In this document: positions 1-12,834 of the stretch, piece by piece
Layout: every line of letters begins with the position of its first letter
Numbering within the stretch: position 1 is the stretch's first letter
Source: Botryosphaeria dothidea
Taxonomy: Eukaryota; Ascomycota; Dothideomycetes; Botryosphaeriales; Botryosphaeriaceae
Length of the DNA stretch: 64,000 nt
Assembly (NCBI GenBank): GCA_011503125.2
Contig: WWBZ02000007.1
Span: 1,550,001 to 1,614,000, forward strand
Direction: 5' to 3'
Notes under the pieces: generated by a model
Databases searched by the model: none
Told to the model about the DNA's origin: nothing
Seen by the model: the letters and a program-made list of their open reading frames with translations, nothing else
Position numbers and translations under genes: made by a program

Positions 1-188
1 CGTGGCGTGAGAAACGTCCCAGCCGTTGGATGGGCGCCATCTCATCTGGGAAGCCCCTTTCACCGCCTTAGCAGATCGGTTGCCAGGTACCTGCGTCCGG
101 CCCAGAGAATAATTACGCTATCCTCCGCCTCCCTACAACCACAACCACCACCACCACCCCGACAAGTCCCAGCCCTCCATTCGCCGCC

Positions 189-1947
<1,759 letters not shown>

Positions 1948-2288
1948 AACACGCCATATCATGTTTGCATATGAGTTATTTGCATATCTTCACGAGCTGT
2001 TGCATCACGAGTGGTAGAAAGTTTTCTAAGCTTCTAGACCACGTCCACGAGGACATACAAAACGTTACAGTAATAATAATAAATGATTGATGTTCTTCTC
2101 GAGAATTTGGACTGAATTTTGATTACTTGTGAGATGATGTGTGAAGGCGGAAGTATCCTCGGCGCGTGAGCACATGACGTGACGATGCCGAGGTCCCCGA
2201 GCTCTCTGCAGCTCACCACCTCTGACGATATCGCTGTTTGCCGCGACGCGCATCGCATCCGAACACCACCAATGCCCTACAACCAGAA

Positions 2289-3374
2289 ATGACGTCCTCC
2301 TACCGCTATCCGTTCGCCGCGGCACCCGACATAATCCGCTCCCACCAGAAAGATGCGTACTTCGAAGCCGTGCTGCTGGAACAGCTCTCCGCCATCCTCC
2401 GCAAGCTCAGAGGAGCCCGCTTCGCACACAACTACACAAACGAGGCAAAGACCGCTGCCGAGCTTCTATACCTGGGCTTAACCACCTTCATTGGCAACCG
2501 CACTCTCGGCGAGGAGTACTGCGACATCGTACAGGTAGAGGACGACTCGCTCCGCCTACCCGCGGTATATCGGCGCGGTGGCTACATCCTCACCAGTATA
2601 CTCGTTCCCTACGGACTGAATAAAGTCTTGCCCTCCTTCCGACGGAGAATACGTGCCAAGCTTGAAGCAAACCTGCGCAAGCTATCGCGGAAACCCGGCG
2701 CGAAGCCCAGCACCGCGCACCGCGTTCAGTCATACATCTTGAACAACCTCGACACCATCACGTCGCCGTCGCCAATCTATGCTGTGAGCCTGGCAACATT
2801 CTACTTCTCAGGCGCATACTACGAGATAGGCAAGCGGCTGTGGGGTCTCCGTTACATTTTCACGCGCCGCATAGAGCCGTCAGAGCAGCGTGTTGGATAC
2901 GAGGTGCTGGGAGTGCTGCTCGTATTGCAGCTAGCAGTGCAAAGCTATCTGCATCTCCAGAACACCATGGTGGCAAACGCGGGGTCGGCTGTCGGCGGCA
3001 CAGCAGTGCTCGACCACGGCGTGGAGGTCTCGCTGAACGCCCAGGACTACGCCTCCAACAACGCTCTGCTTTTCGATACGAACCAGGGCGGCTCGAGCGA
3101 GGAGCAGAGCAAGCGCATCGCCAAGACGACAAACACACCCGTATCATCCAAGCCGCGAGTCGACTTGTCCGACGCGATATGTCTGGCGTGGATGCCCAGC
3201 ATACAGCAACGCAAGTGCACGCTCTGCTTGGAGGAGATGAAGGATCCTAGCGTTACGACGTGCGGCCATGTCTTCTGCTGGACGTGCATCGGCGACTGGT
3301 GTCGTGAGAAACCCGAGTGTCCGCTGTGCAGGCAGATGTGTCTTGTGCAGCACATCTTGCCTCTGCGGTGTTGA
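2289..3374 (+). CDS. PEX10: Peroxisome biogenesis RING E3 ligase Pex10
   Basis: Peroxisomal membrane RING ubiquitin ligase, acting with Pex2 and Pex12 to ubiquitinate the import receptor Pex5 for recycling. Single exon of 361 aa from the ATG at 2289. An in-frame ATG at 2238 would add 17 residues, but the downstream start gives the family-like N-terminus (MTSSYRYPFAAAPDIIRSHQ). The N-terminal two thirds is the Pex2/Pex12-type helical domain with motifs AAELLYLGL and RRGGYILTS. The last 52 residues (about 310-348) form a C3HC4 RING: CxxC, then CGH, then CxxC and CPLC. It follows cyp51 on the same strand after 341 bp, which should contain its promoter. There is no sign of damage. Confidence 0.95.
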   Translation: MTSSYRYPFAAAPDIIRSHQKDAYFEAVLLEQLSAILRKLRGARFAHNYTNEAKTAAELLYLGLTTFIGNRTLGEEYCDIVQVEDDSLRLPAVYRRGGYILTSILVPYGLNKVLPSFRRRIRAKLEANLRKLSRKPGAKPSTAHRVQSYILNNLDTITSPSPIYAVSLATFYFSGAYYEIGKRLWGLRYIFTRRIEPSEQRVGYEVLGVLLVLQLAVQSYLHLQNTMVANAGSAVGGTAVLDHGVEVSLNAQDYASNNALLFDTNQGGSSEEQSKRIAKTTNTPVSSKPRVDLSDAICLAWMPSIQQRKCTLCLEEMKDPSVTTCGHVFCWTCIGDWCREKPECPLCRQMCLVQHILPLRC

Positions 3375-4893
3375 GGGGTCACGGTGCCCAAATTCTGGTG
3401 GTCTGTGGTCCGCAACATGGAGATGTGCGGACATTTGCTGTGGGATGATGGTGGCGCTTTCTTGTGCACTTGGTCCGTTTACCCAGTGTGCTGTTTTTTT
3501 GTGCATCTTGACTGACTCTATTCTTGCAGACCTATTTCTGACCCCTCCACATTGCAAGACCGCAATGTGGCTGCCTTAACATGACGCGCGTATACGCCGG
3601 GGACCGCAATATCTACTACGCGGCCTGAGGCTTGAGGCTTGCGCCGAGATGACCTGATGTCCATCGGGCTGGACGTGCCGACCTTCTAGCTTGTATCAAA
3701 GAGCATTCCGAGCCGGCGATTTAGCAACCGATCTCCAAATATTGGAAATGCTCGATCACGGTCTGGTCAGTTCTTGGGACGCCGGCCGCTTCGACGAATA
3801 TTCGATTCGGTTGCAAATGCTTCCGCGGTCAAGCCTGCAGCACCTGGGCCTGTAGGAGATCCGCCGTCATGGAGGTCCGGCCGCCATACGCCTCCCGGCC
3901 CCGCCCGACATGTTTTGGCTGTTTTGCAGCCTCTTCCCGCAATCTTGCGCGTTTGGCGAGCCCGGATCAGAAACTTGAGCCTCCACTGGAGACCGTTGCA
4001 ACCGACAGAGCCTCTCTGCGTCTCGTCGATGGCACCCTGGAACGCTCTGGTTTCCCGGCCATATCTCGGTCTCGCTCGGCGGTCTGAGCACCCACGCACC
4101 GGCACACCCCTCTCCAACCCCTCTTCCTTCCAGAAGCAATATCGAATATCGGTTCAAGTCGAGCGTGGCGAGCGCTTCTCACACCGCTAGCGCGCGGGGC
4201 CGGGGCTGCCGACGCATTGGAAGCCAAGGCCCGCCGTCCGCCCTTCCCTCCCTCCCTTCCTCCCGCGGGACCGTGTCGAGTGCCCGGTGCGCGTGTGCTC
4301 GTGCAACCTGCACGCGATACGAATATGCATAGCATGCGTTATCACGAGCCGGTTTTGGCCCGCGCGCTCTCCATGCTTCTCGGGCCACCAGCACGGATGA
4401 ACAGGCAAAAAATTTATCAAAATTTATCAAAATCTATTTTGAACAAGAATATACGTGTTTGTGCGTTGTGGAAATTGGACAGACACGGACCACCATTGGC
4501 TTTGCTTGTCAAAGCGTTTCAGAGAAAGTAATGCTTGCGGCTCATGTTGCCATTGTGAAGAGCCGGGGCAGCCGTACGGTGAGTTGGGATGCCGATCTAG
4601 ACACCGCTTCTTTTCTCCCCCTTGTTCCTATCACCGCTATATGATAGCAATGGGCCCAAATTATCTCATCAACATCCAGATTGGGTCTGTGGTTTAGTGG
4701 GTAGGTTCACACCAACATCATCGCTCTCACAGTCGAGAATGTCAACTAACCAAGGCGCAGTATAATACTCCCTTAGCATCAGCATCTTGTCTTCACAAGT
4801 GGGAGTGGTCCGGGGTTCGGTTAGTGTCTCCGTGTTCGAATCTTGTTAACATTAAACTAATATCTAAAAAGATTCCCCGCGGATCCAACAGAA

Positions 4894-4926
4894 ACTGGTT
4901 CAATTCCGGTATTATATAACTTTTTT
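4894..4926 (+). other. tRNA T-arm-like sequence with perfect B-box followed by T6
   Basis: GGTTCAATTCC at 4897-4907 matches the Pol III B-box exactly. It forms a five-pair T-arm (ACTGG with CCGGT, loop TTCAATT) and is followed by a run of six T at 4921. An A-box-like TGGTTTAGTGGG lies near 4690, too far away for an ordinary tRNA, and no full cloverleaf can be drawn. It could be a decayed tRNA, a tRNA-derived SINE piece or chance. Confidence 0.2.
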
Positions 4927-5037
4927 CCATTTTTGCTGTCGGCACGTACAAAGTAACTATAGTGTCAAGGAGCCGAGGGGCTTCGTATAGGGACGAAAAG
5001 GGAGGGAGTAAATTTCGGGCATGGGAAGGAGTAACTG

Positions 5038-5085
5038 CCCGATTTTTATGTTCGGCCCCTTCGGGACACTAACATGAAAATCGGG
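5038..5085. repeat. Long inverted repeat (15 bp arms, one mismatch, 18 nt loop)
   Basis: The arm at 5038-5052 (CCCGATTTTTATGTT) pairs with 5071-5085 (AACATGAAAATCGGG) with a single T/C difference that would still pair as G-U in RNA. The 18 nt loop contains CCCCTTCGGG, a small UUCG-type inner hairpin. A shorter perfect pair, CGGGCA/TGCCCG, lies immediately upstream at 5016-5040. Together these suggest a structured RNA or the remains of a small inverted-repeat element. No coding frame crosses it. Confidence 0.55.
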
Positions 5086-6708
5086 TCGAGCTTGTGGGTT
5101 TGAAGCTACTCAGATCAAAATACTTTCTATTCGCCATAGAAAATTGTAGGAGCGTTTGGACTAGCGAGTAAACGCTCACGGATGCAATTGCTGTGGTGAC
5201 GAAACTTAGGTCGGTTTCAAGCTTAAGGGTGCTAGAAGCATTCCAGATGGAGAAGTTAAAGGAATTCTGCGTGTCAACTATGCACAGAGGGTGGGAAGGG
5301 GGAAAACGAGACAGAGATGGCCTAGATAACCCCTATATAATATGGTGCCATAGGCATTCAAGGATAGACGGTCTCGTTTTGCTCGGGAAGGTTGCTTCAG
5401 CATTAAGGAAACAAAGGCATTGGTTGAAAGATGAAGGTTACGGCATGACCTCACATAGCATGTAGTCTAGTTATACTCTCAGAACAAGGCGAGATCTGAA
5501 GACTAGATGAATGACATCCTTGCGGCGTTGATTGAGCCTTGTATATCGTGCTTACGGAACGGAGTCACGGTAATAAATCTGAAGGGTGGTTGCGGTGCAC
5601 AGAGACCGTATACAATAAGACAGCTGCTTCCCACGCATGTCTTCACTTGAATAAACTTCATGCCATCTAGAAGGATCAGAGCTTTAAAATGGGAATTAAC
5701 TCGGTGAGTCTATCTCTTTCCTCGATGGGCATCGTGACGTAGTGGTGATGATGCGTTGAACTGGGGCATCCACGTGTTTCCCCAAACCCAATCCTCCGGT
5801 AATGCAAGACTCAACCACACCCTCTCCGCTTATCTTACAGCAAAACCCAATGGGCATTGCATGCATCGCCTCCAATAGCGATGCAGCACCGCCTTGTCAA
5901 CAATTTGAACAGCAGACCTCTGGCCAATGAGCACCAAGCGAGTGCTGCAATCGACTAGCCCATGTTGGAGCGCCCTGCATATCTTCTCCGTGGCTATCAA
6001 GAAATGCGGAGTGCATATCGCGACATCATCCCTACGGCGCCACGCATGTGATGCCGGGATTGCCGTTAGATGTGATGCAAAGAGTTCCAAAATAAAACAA
6101 GAAAGCGCGCGTAGTACAAAAAGGAAGGCCGCGCATCCCAACAGTGAGACAAATATCGATTGCATGTTCGCCCACCCTTTAAGATGCAGTAGTCCTCCCC
6201 GCTTACTTTGAATCCTATTTTGGCTTTTCCTCGTCATCTTTCGCCTCTGAATTATCCTGATCGCTATTGCTTTTGCGGCATATCGTGATTGGTCGAACTG
6301 TGTCAGACCTCGTCTGAGAAGGTGGGAGAAGCCCTGGTCTTGCCCGAGATTTTGGTCGGTCGTATTCGTTGCATCCTTGTTCTCTATTGGCGACCTGTGT
6401 TGTTGGATCAATCCTCCCGACCCTCAGCTCGCCTGTTGCCTTGCAGGCTTTCCGTCGTCCGCTGCTGCTGCGCCTCGTTCATCAGCGATAGTCTCTCTTG
6501 CCAACGCAGCCCAGAAATAATACCACACCAAGCCGCAGCCCAGCCGAAATTGCACCTCGGATAACCTCAAGCCGCTTTCCTTCTTCGTTCCCGCGACGAG
6601 AACCGCAAAAAAGTTAAGACGCGAAGCAGGACAGGGGAGGGCAAGCACACGGGAAAGATAGTGGCGACTGCAGCTCCAGCCCTGGCAAGCCTTTTTTTAG
6701 CAACAACT

Positions 6709-7163
6709 ATGGCCAACGCATCTCCCGTTTCTGGTCTCGTAAGCATGTCCGCTTTCTCTGTAGAAGACTCGTTTCCGTCATATTGACGCTCGCCATGTAG
6801 GACGGCAATGACGGTGACTCCTCCGACCCCGGTCGCTCGCTGCATTCCCATCTGGCCGACGATGATAGCCACAATAAGCATCATCACCACCACCACCACA
6901 ACGACCCGTTGGACCAAGCCGATGACCTTCCATACATACCTCAGGATTCCTATACCACGCACCGATGGCGCCAGAGCATGTACGAGGCCGACGACGATGA
7001 TGGCGAACAACAGCCACTGTTGACTTCGCGCTCGAGACGGGTATCACCTGGCCCTATCGTCGCGATTTTGGCTCTGATCGTCCTCATTGCGATCTTGGCA
7101 ATTGTAATAGTTACAATCAGGAGTGATGGCGGATATACGGGGACAGGTGGTGCGTTCTACTAG
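6709..7163 (+). CDS. Small tail-anchored membrane protein with His-rich tract (unknown function)
   Basis: Not recognised as a named family. Two exons: 6709-6738 (ten codons, MANASPVSGL) and 6801-7163, joined across a 62 nt intron (GTAAGC...TGTAG), giving 130 aa. The order along the protein is an acidic/Ser N-terminus, a run of seven His at about 37-43, an acidic patch (YEADDDDGEQ), a basic stretch RSRR, a strongly hydrophobic helix at about 95-116, and a short C-terminal tail rich in Gly. A single helix this close to the C-terminus implies a tail-anchored protein with its bulk in the cytosol. The His run could bind metal, but that is speculation. The alternative is a chance spliced ORF, but composition and topology argue for a real gene. 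Confidence 0.65.
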
Positions 7164-7720
7164 ATTCCTGCCCTGCATTTATGCTTGGTCGATGATTTGA
7201 CCTTGTGTCCTCACGAGCATTTTGGTTTTGTTTAAACTCTCTGTTTTCCATGATATCCTGAACTGTCCAGAGAATACTGTTTTTCAAAGCTCACAGCTAG
7301 TGAAAGTGTTTTATTTCGGAGTTGCTTGGTCTTACTCCAACTGTGATCTCGTTTGTGCTTCGTCATGAAAATGCTCCAAGCGGCAAGCGTCAGGGTGGGG
7401 ATTTCCACTTTAGGACGTAGCTTCCATCCATCCATAACGACATCATTACCTTTGCATGCCATTCTACCTTTATAAACCCCCAGCCCCCCCACCCCCCACA
7501 GGACGCTCAGGTTTTCCCATTAATACTGCCTTATATTTCTTCTTCTAATACCACCAAAGGCATATGAATAACAGACACTCGCCTTTCCGCGCTCTGCGCT
7601 AGTATGAAGTGCATGCCCATAGTAAATTCAACTCCATAAGATCAGAGGTTATCATAGTACGTTATACATACGCTTCCCGAACTGCATCAAAGGATACTTG
7701 GAAGTCTACAGTGCTAAGCC
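7164..7720. other. Intergenic region
   Basis: No coding or RNA feature supported. It includes a C-run (CCCCCAGCCCCCCCACCCCCCAC, positions about 7479-7500) and otherwise ordinary 3'-flank sequence. Confidence 0.5.
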
Positions 7721-8305
7721 ATGAAAGAGCCGGGCTTCATCAAAATCGCTAAAGGTATGGTGGACGGCCGGGGTAGCTTTCTCGAGTACGGACGCATGCT
7801 CGTGAGTGGCTATGATCCTCGTTGGGACGCTTTGCTAGCTTTATTCCTCCAGATTCCAGACCTGGTCCCCAATTCAAATCCACACAGTCCAGATTGCCCG
7901 AACACAGAGAGGCTGTTGCAGAGTGCACAGTCCTACTACATGCCGTCGAAAACGCTCCTCCGGAAAGTCAATCGAGTGACTGAATTCTTCATGACGTTGA
8001 TCATGATTTGCTTCCAAGTGAATATTTTGATTTCTCCAGTTGCCCGATTAACGTTCTCTCTTAGACGCTTCCAAGGTGAGTATGCGAGGAGTAAAAAAAA
8101 GGTAAAAGTGCCCTCCTATGTGAACGACAGTATCGGAGAGGGGCAGGGCGGACTCGACAAGAATGATCTGGAGGATCGGTTCAAAGGCGCTATGTCGAAA
8201 GACCTTTGCTCCGATATCAGCAAAATCCTTTCGAACCCATCCATCCGGTCTCTCGTAGCACTGGAGGGGCGGACACATTCTTCCTCTGATAAGCCTCGGC
8301 GCTAA
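7721..8305 (+). CDS. Hypothetical ORF, 194 codons, doubtful
   Basis: Unrecognised. An open frame of 194 codons with fairly natural composition and one hydrophobic stretch around residues 90-115 (FFMTLIMICFQVNILI). Splice-like signals sit inside it: GTGAGT at 7802 with CTAGC...CTCCAG ending at 7852, and an acceptor-like CTCTTAG near 8064 followed by GTGAGT near 8075. The true product, if any, could therefore be a shorter spliced protein. No motif identifies a family. It could equally be a chance ORF or the remnant of a gene. Confidence 0.25.
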   Translation: MKEPGFIKIAKGMVDGRGSFLEYGRMLVSGYDPRWDALLALFLQIPDLVPNSNPHSPDCPNTERLLQSAQSYYMPSKTLLRKVNRVTEFFMTLIMICFQVNILISPVARLTFSLRRFQGEYARSKKKVKVPSYVNDSIGEGQGGLDKNDLEDRFKGAMSKDLCSDISKILSNPSIRSLVALEGRTHSSSDKPRR

Positions 8306-11300
8306 CCCGAACGCCAATGCACCGCAAAACACGCACTCAGCTACGCCATGAGCCGTCCACCCGGAGCTTCAAACATCCTGCGATCCCTCTACCACAATCC
8401 ACCCACACCATGATCTCCCCCGGAGCAGAGCTTGAGCTCCCTCCAGGGACTAATGAAGCCCTGCGTAAGCTTTCCCCGGGAAATTCCAGCAAGCGGTAGT
8501 GACGAAAAGCCACGATTCCCACTTCCCGTCCCCACGCGAGCAGCGCGCATATACAGGGCACAAACGTAGAAGAATCGGAATTTTCGATAGTCAAGCAAAA
8601 ATCCCACGTGGCACTCGATGAGCCGCCTCACAAGCCACGCTCATATGTCCACTGGTCAAAGCATGGAGAGAAGAGAAAAGCGATCCTGCGCTAGGAAATG
8701 CTTGTGGCGCAACCATCTCCGCCTCCAGTGCACATCTATCTGATCTGGAAGTCGTGACGGGACGGAGCCGGTTCCGGTCAGGGTCTGGTGCCCGTTCTGC
8801 ACATGTTTCGATGCAAATTTCACAACTACGGCACGATCTCTTAGTGTGCCTGTGGGGAGAGAGACACCAGAAGACCCTGGCCGGGAGGATGGTGAGATGA
8901 TGGCAAAGACTACCAGGGTCTGGCCGCGCAAAAGCCGTGGTCTTCGTGCCTGTCAGCATAGGATTCCGAACCCGATGTGGGCCAGACCGTAAAGTCAGCC
9001 GCACCGCCAGGCTCTACTACAATTGCACTACGTTTTCCTAAATGTACGGTGGCCTGATTTCTCTTTTCGTGGGAGGAATGATTACGTTAAGAAGGATGGG
9101 TAGGCCAAACTCTGTTGCTCATCCAATTATTGCAAGTAAGATGAACGGAATCTAGGCTTATGTTCTGTGGCACAAATACGGTAGTTGTAAGGAAAACACA
9201 GCTCCCTTTGGGAAGGATTCCGAATCTTTTGTGGAAAGCAGCGGCTTGCATGCGCTAGCTCATTGGCTAGCTCGTCATAGCGGCGGCTTGCACATGTGCA
9301 CCCCATCCTTGAGATCAACACAAGGCGAGCAGCGTTTCGTCCAGCCTCACCAGGCTAGAGGCGAGTGCTGGCGCACGTATGTTTCTTGTGGCGTTTTTGT
9401 CCGCCATGGATAAGCACCAGGCACGACGAACTACTGCAGGGCAAATCCTGCCCTCCGAGTCAGATTCTTCAGGTGTCCCCCTCTTGACGCATTCCCGTTT
9501 GTCCTCGAGCGCGGGCGTTGGTGAGACAGATCTACAGTCCAAGATCTGCATCTTGCTGATAGTATTGTTGACCCAATTCTCGGTATAATAACGCAAATCT
9601 GATATGGGGCATGGATTCCCATCGTTAATTTCACTCTGAGAGAACAAACAACGATGGCGCCTCAGGTGATTGCCGTATCGGGAAGCTTCGACTGTGCGAT
9701 CGGTGATGTAGAGGAGCGGTGGTGTATCCGGGATAGGCAAAGGCCCACGGTGCAACAGCTTGGAAGTAGGCAGCAAGAGGGATCTTCCCCGTCGGGCAGC
9801 GGCGCATGGCCGTGTCAATCCTATAGCGCAAAAAAGCTTTGGGCTTTTGCGCACATGCTTCGCGGGATGGCGCTCCCGTTCCGCGAGCAAAGATACATGA
9901 TAGGCGAGTAGTGAAAAGGAAGCTTAGTGCAGGGTCCAGGCGTGGAGATGGGGAAATTGCATGACCGAATTGATTTGATATGGTGAGAGTTCGACGAAAG
10001 GAAAAGCGTCCACAGCGCTGCCGTTTGCCACCGCGCCAGCTAGCCAACGGGCCGACCAGCTCTTGGGGGATTACCAGTCCGCGCGCCGCCGGATGCGCCG
10101 CGTCTGAGCGGAGTACGCCCGAGCGTGGTGGTGTTGCACTATTCGCGCACGGATACGAAGGTGTGGTGGTGGTGTGGCTTGAACGCACCACGCCAGCGCC
10201 CGCAGACGCGGGAGAGTTGGACAAACGTCTGCAGGCAAGATCCATGTTGCAGCTGGTGGCAGTGCAGCTCTTCGGCGAACTAGCGGGCCCTAAAGTAAAG
10301 CCCAGCGCTCGAGCATTTCCGGCGGCGGGCGGCGGCCTGAAAGCTGACTGCTGTGGCGAAAGTCGCCAATGGCCTGATGACACCGTCCGGCTACCGGGCA
10401 GAATGCGACGGTGTCGTGGCCGTGGTGGCGGATGGCGATTTGATTGGATAGACTTCTGATGGTGAAACACCCGTGGGTGCGGGTAGGCTACCCCGGCAGA
10501 GAACAGCTGCATCCACGCTTTTCCCTGCAAAATTCCCCGTTCGTCGGCCAGCGGCGTTAAGTGCCAGAAGGTCGGGTTGGCAATCAGCCACTCGAACCCT
10601 GTCAGCCGTCGAAACCTGCGCGTCAGCTTGTCCGACTGGCTCGCATGACGTGGTGTTTCGAAAGGAAACGGCGAGCCAGGCACCGGCATTCAATGGCAAA
10701 CATTTTGTTCCTAGGGCTGGCTGTCAGCGGGTAGGGATGGCCGCTTAAACTCCCACCACGCCTTGGTCCTGATCCCGTTTCCGAACCTGTTTCGATCATG
10801 CATTTTGCTGTTTCCTGTTGTCGGGTTGCATTCAGCTCGCGCACCCTCGACATTGACTTAACAGTGATGCGCTGCTTGAGAAGGGTAAATGCCGGTCGGC
10901 GAGACTGTCGCCCTTGGATTCAGCCAGACTCCATGGCTCTGTTCTGCCCTGCCGGTTCCATGTGTTTCGTGGCATTCGTAGGCTACCGTTCCCCAGGTTC
11001 TCCTAGCCTGTCGTTCCGGAGCTTGGTTCCAGATCGAAAAGTTATGCATCACTAGGCAGAGAACGGACAACGCCTTGGACGCGCCATCACGTGAAGCAAA
11101 TCCGACGCTTGTTTTTCCGTCGTCCATAGTCGTGCAGAGGACGGCATAGTGGCGTTTTTCTAGTTCTCCGGTCCCAGTGAAGAAAACGCCGGATCATCTC
11201 CAGGCTTTTAAATCCGGGGCAGTGATAGAATATTATCGGCTATATGAAGCCGAGTTATCACGCTTCCTAGAGCGAGAGAAGATGTCTGTTAGCGCACCGA

Positions 11301-11768
11301 ATTTGGACCTTGCATTCGCTCCCATTCACGTGCAAATTGAACGGACAATTTATGAGATCCGAGACAATTGAATCCTTCTTCCCTTGCATATTTTCTTGCA
11401 AAGTAATGAGAGAGCATGGTGGATGAAACAATGGAGCGCAGGTATGACGTGAAGAGAAAGAAGCAGAAAGAAAGCGGAAGTTCGCGAATCGAGAAGCAAA
11501 TTGCTCATCGGGGTGATGAAGATTGCAGTGCAGTAGTGTAGCAAACTTTGTGCTGATGAAACAAGATTCCGATAGAGTAGGCAACAACGACAAGTACCAA
11601 TCTGCGATGTTGGGCGACGGAGAGGTACGACGCGTGCGCGGGAAGCGGGGTGGGGCGGGCTGACTCAGCGCCGACAGCCCACCTTGGTGACGGAACCTGG
11701 GCTGTGGATATAGCTCACCACATACTTCAGATACCCCGCCTCAAATTTTTGCAAGAACGCCAGCCAAG
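8306..11768. other. Gene-poor intergenic region
   Basis: About 3.5 kb. Several frames up to 352 codons exist (for example on the minus strand at 9631-10689), but they are rich in Pro, Ser, Arg and His, have open counterparts on the opposite strand, and show no motif, so I read them as chance frames in GC-rich DNA. A 64-codon plus-strand frame at 11177-11371 has a more natural composition but no supporting evidence. The last 400 bp should hold the promoter of the thioredoxin-like gene. Confidence 0.45.
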
Positions 11769-12834
11769 ATGTCGAAGACCGTCAATATCGAGTCGCCCGA
11801 GCAGTTCAACTCGCTACTCTCTTCCTCCAGGATCGTCGTCGTCGACTGTAAGCAGCCACCTTGCCGCCACCCTAGCTTCCGACGACCCTACTGACTTTAT
11901 GCGCGCAGTCTATGCGGACTGGTGCGGCCCATGCAAGGCCATCGCGCCCCTGTACGAGCAGCTCTCGGCGTCTCTTTCGCGGCCCAACATCATCACCTTC
12001 ACCAAGGTCAACACGGATACCCAGCAGCAGGTGGCCCAGACCTACGGCATCACCGCCATGCCCACCTTCATGATCTTCAAGAACACCCGCGAGGTTTCCA
12101 GGATAAGGGGCGCCAATGCCCAACAGCTTTCTGAAGCTGTCAAGAAGCTCGCTGCGGAGGCTGAGTCCGGTGGCTCCTCGTCTAGCGGCTTCGGTGAGGC
12201 CAGCTCCAGCTCAGGTGGCGGCTGGCTTGGCGCCAGTCTTCCGCGCGGCTACCACGATGTCACGGATCAGGTGGATGTTCGGGGCCTCGACCTGCTCAAC
12301 GCGGATACTGAAGAAGCTGGTGGTGCGCGTACCCTGTTCGCGACGAACAAGCCGTCCGCGTCCGAGAGCGCCAAGGGCAAGAGCAAGGCAGGCGGCGAGC
12401 CGGACTGGGTTGAGAGCGACACCGACGAGCAGCTCATGCTGTACATCCCCTTCCAGTCGACGCTTAAGGTGCACACGATCCATCTCACGTCCTTCCCACC
12501 TCAACCTTCCGAAGACAACGACGAGGTCCCCATGCGGCCGCGCACCATCAAGCTTTACACTAACAGGGCCCACAACCTTGGATTCGAAGAGGCAGAGGAT
12601 ATCCCGCCCACGCAGGAGATCGCAATCAAGCCAGAGGATTGGGACGCTAGCAGCGGTACCGCCAAGCTGGAGCTGCGATACGTGAAGTTCCAGAACATTA
12701 CCTCCTTGGTTGTGTTCGTTGTCGACGGTGAAAGCGACGGGGAGAAGGTTCGCTTGGACCGAATTAGAATAATAGGGGAGTCCGGCGAGAAGCGGGAGAT
12801 GGGCAAGCTGGAGAAGATCGGCGACGATTCGTAG
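11769..12834 (+). CDS. txl1: Thioredoxin-like protein with C-terminal PITH domain (TXNL1/Txl1 type)
   Basis: Homologue of human TXNL1 and fission yeast Txl1, a thioredoxin that docks on the 26S proteasome through its PITH domain. Two exons: 11769-11847 and 11909-12834 (61 nt intron), 334 aa, close to the family's 290-330. The thioredoxin domain covers about residues 1-108. Its active site DFYADWCGPCK is rebuilt exactly across the splice junction (Cys32 and Cys35), and the cis-Pro motif AMPTFMIFKN is present. A Ser/Gly linker of about 30 residues leads to the PITH domain (about 140-325) with LMLYIPFQSTLKVHTI and RYVKFQNITSLVVFV. The ATG at 11769 gives the conserved start; an unspliced upstream frame is not credible. 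Expected location is cytosol and nucleus. Confidence 0.95.

Larger units (their letters stand above)
3375..6708. other. Gene-poor intergenic region between PEX10 and the tail-anchored protein gene
   Basis: About 3.3 kb without a recognisable gene. Positions 3375-4390 are GC-rich and carry only short overlapping frames on both strands that look like chance. From about 4400 to 5900 the DNA becomes AT-richer and includes A-runs, a Pol III-like scrap near 4894-4926 and a long hairpin at 5038-5085, which fits old, decayed repeat DNA. The last 500 bp before 6709 should hold the promoter of the next gene. No transposase or reverse transcriptase motif was found. Confidence 0.5.

Noticed and set aside
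4684..4926. An intact tRNA gene
   Set aside because: A- and B-boxes are too far apart, and no seven-base anticodon loop or full cloverleaf could be built.
9631..10689. Minus-strand frame of 352 codons
   Set aside because: Composition dominated by Pro, Ser, Arg and His, no motif, overlapping open frames on the plus strand; fits chance in GC-rich DNA.
11177..11371. 64-codon plus frame before the thioredoxin-like gene
   Set aside because: Natural composition but no motif, promoter or splice support; length is within chance expectation.
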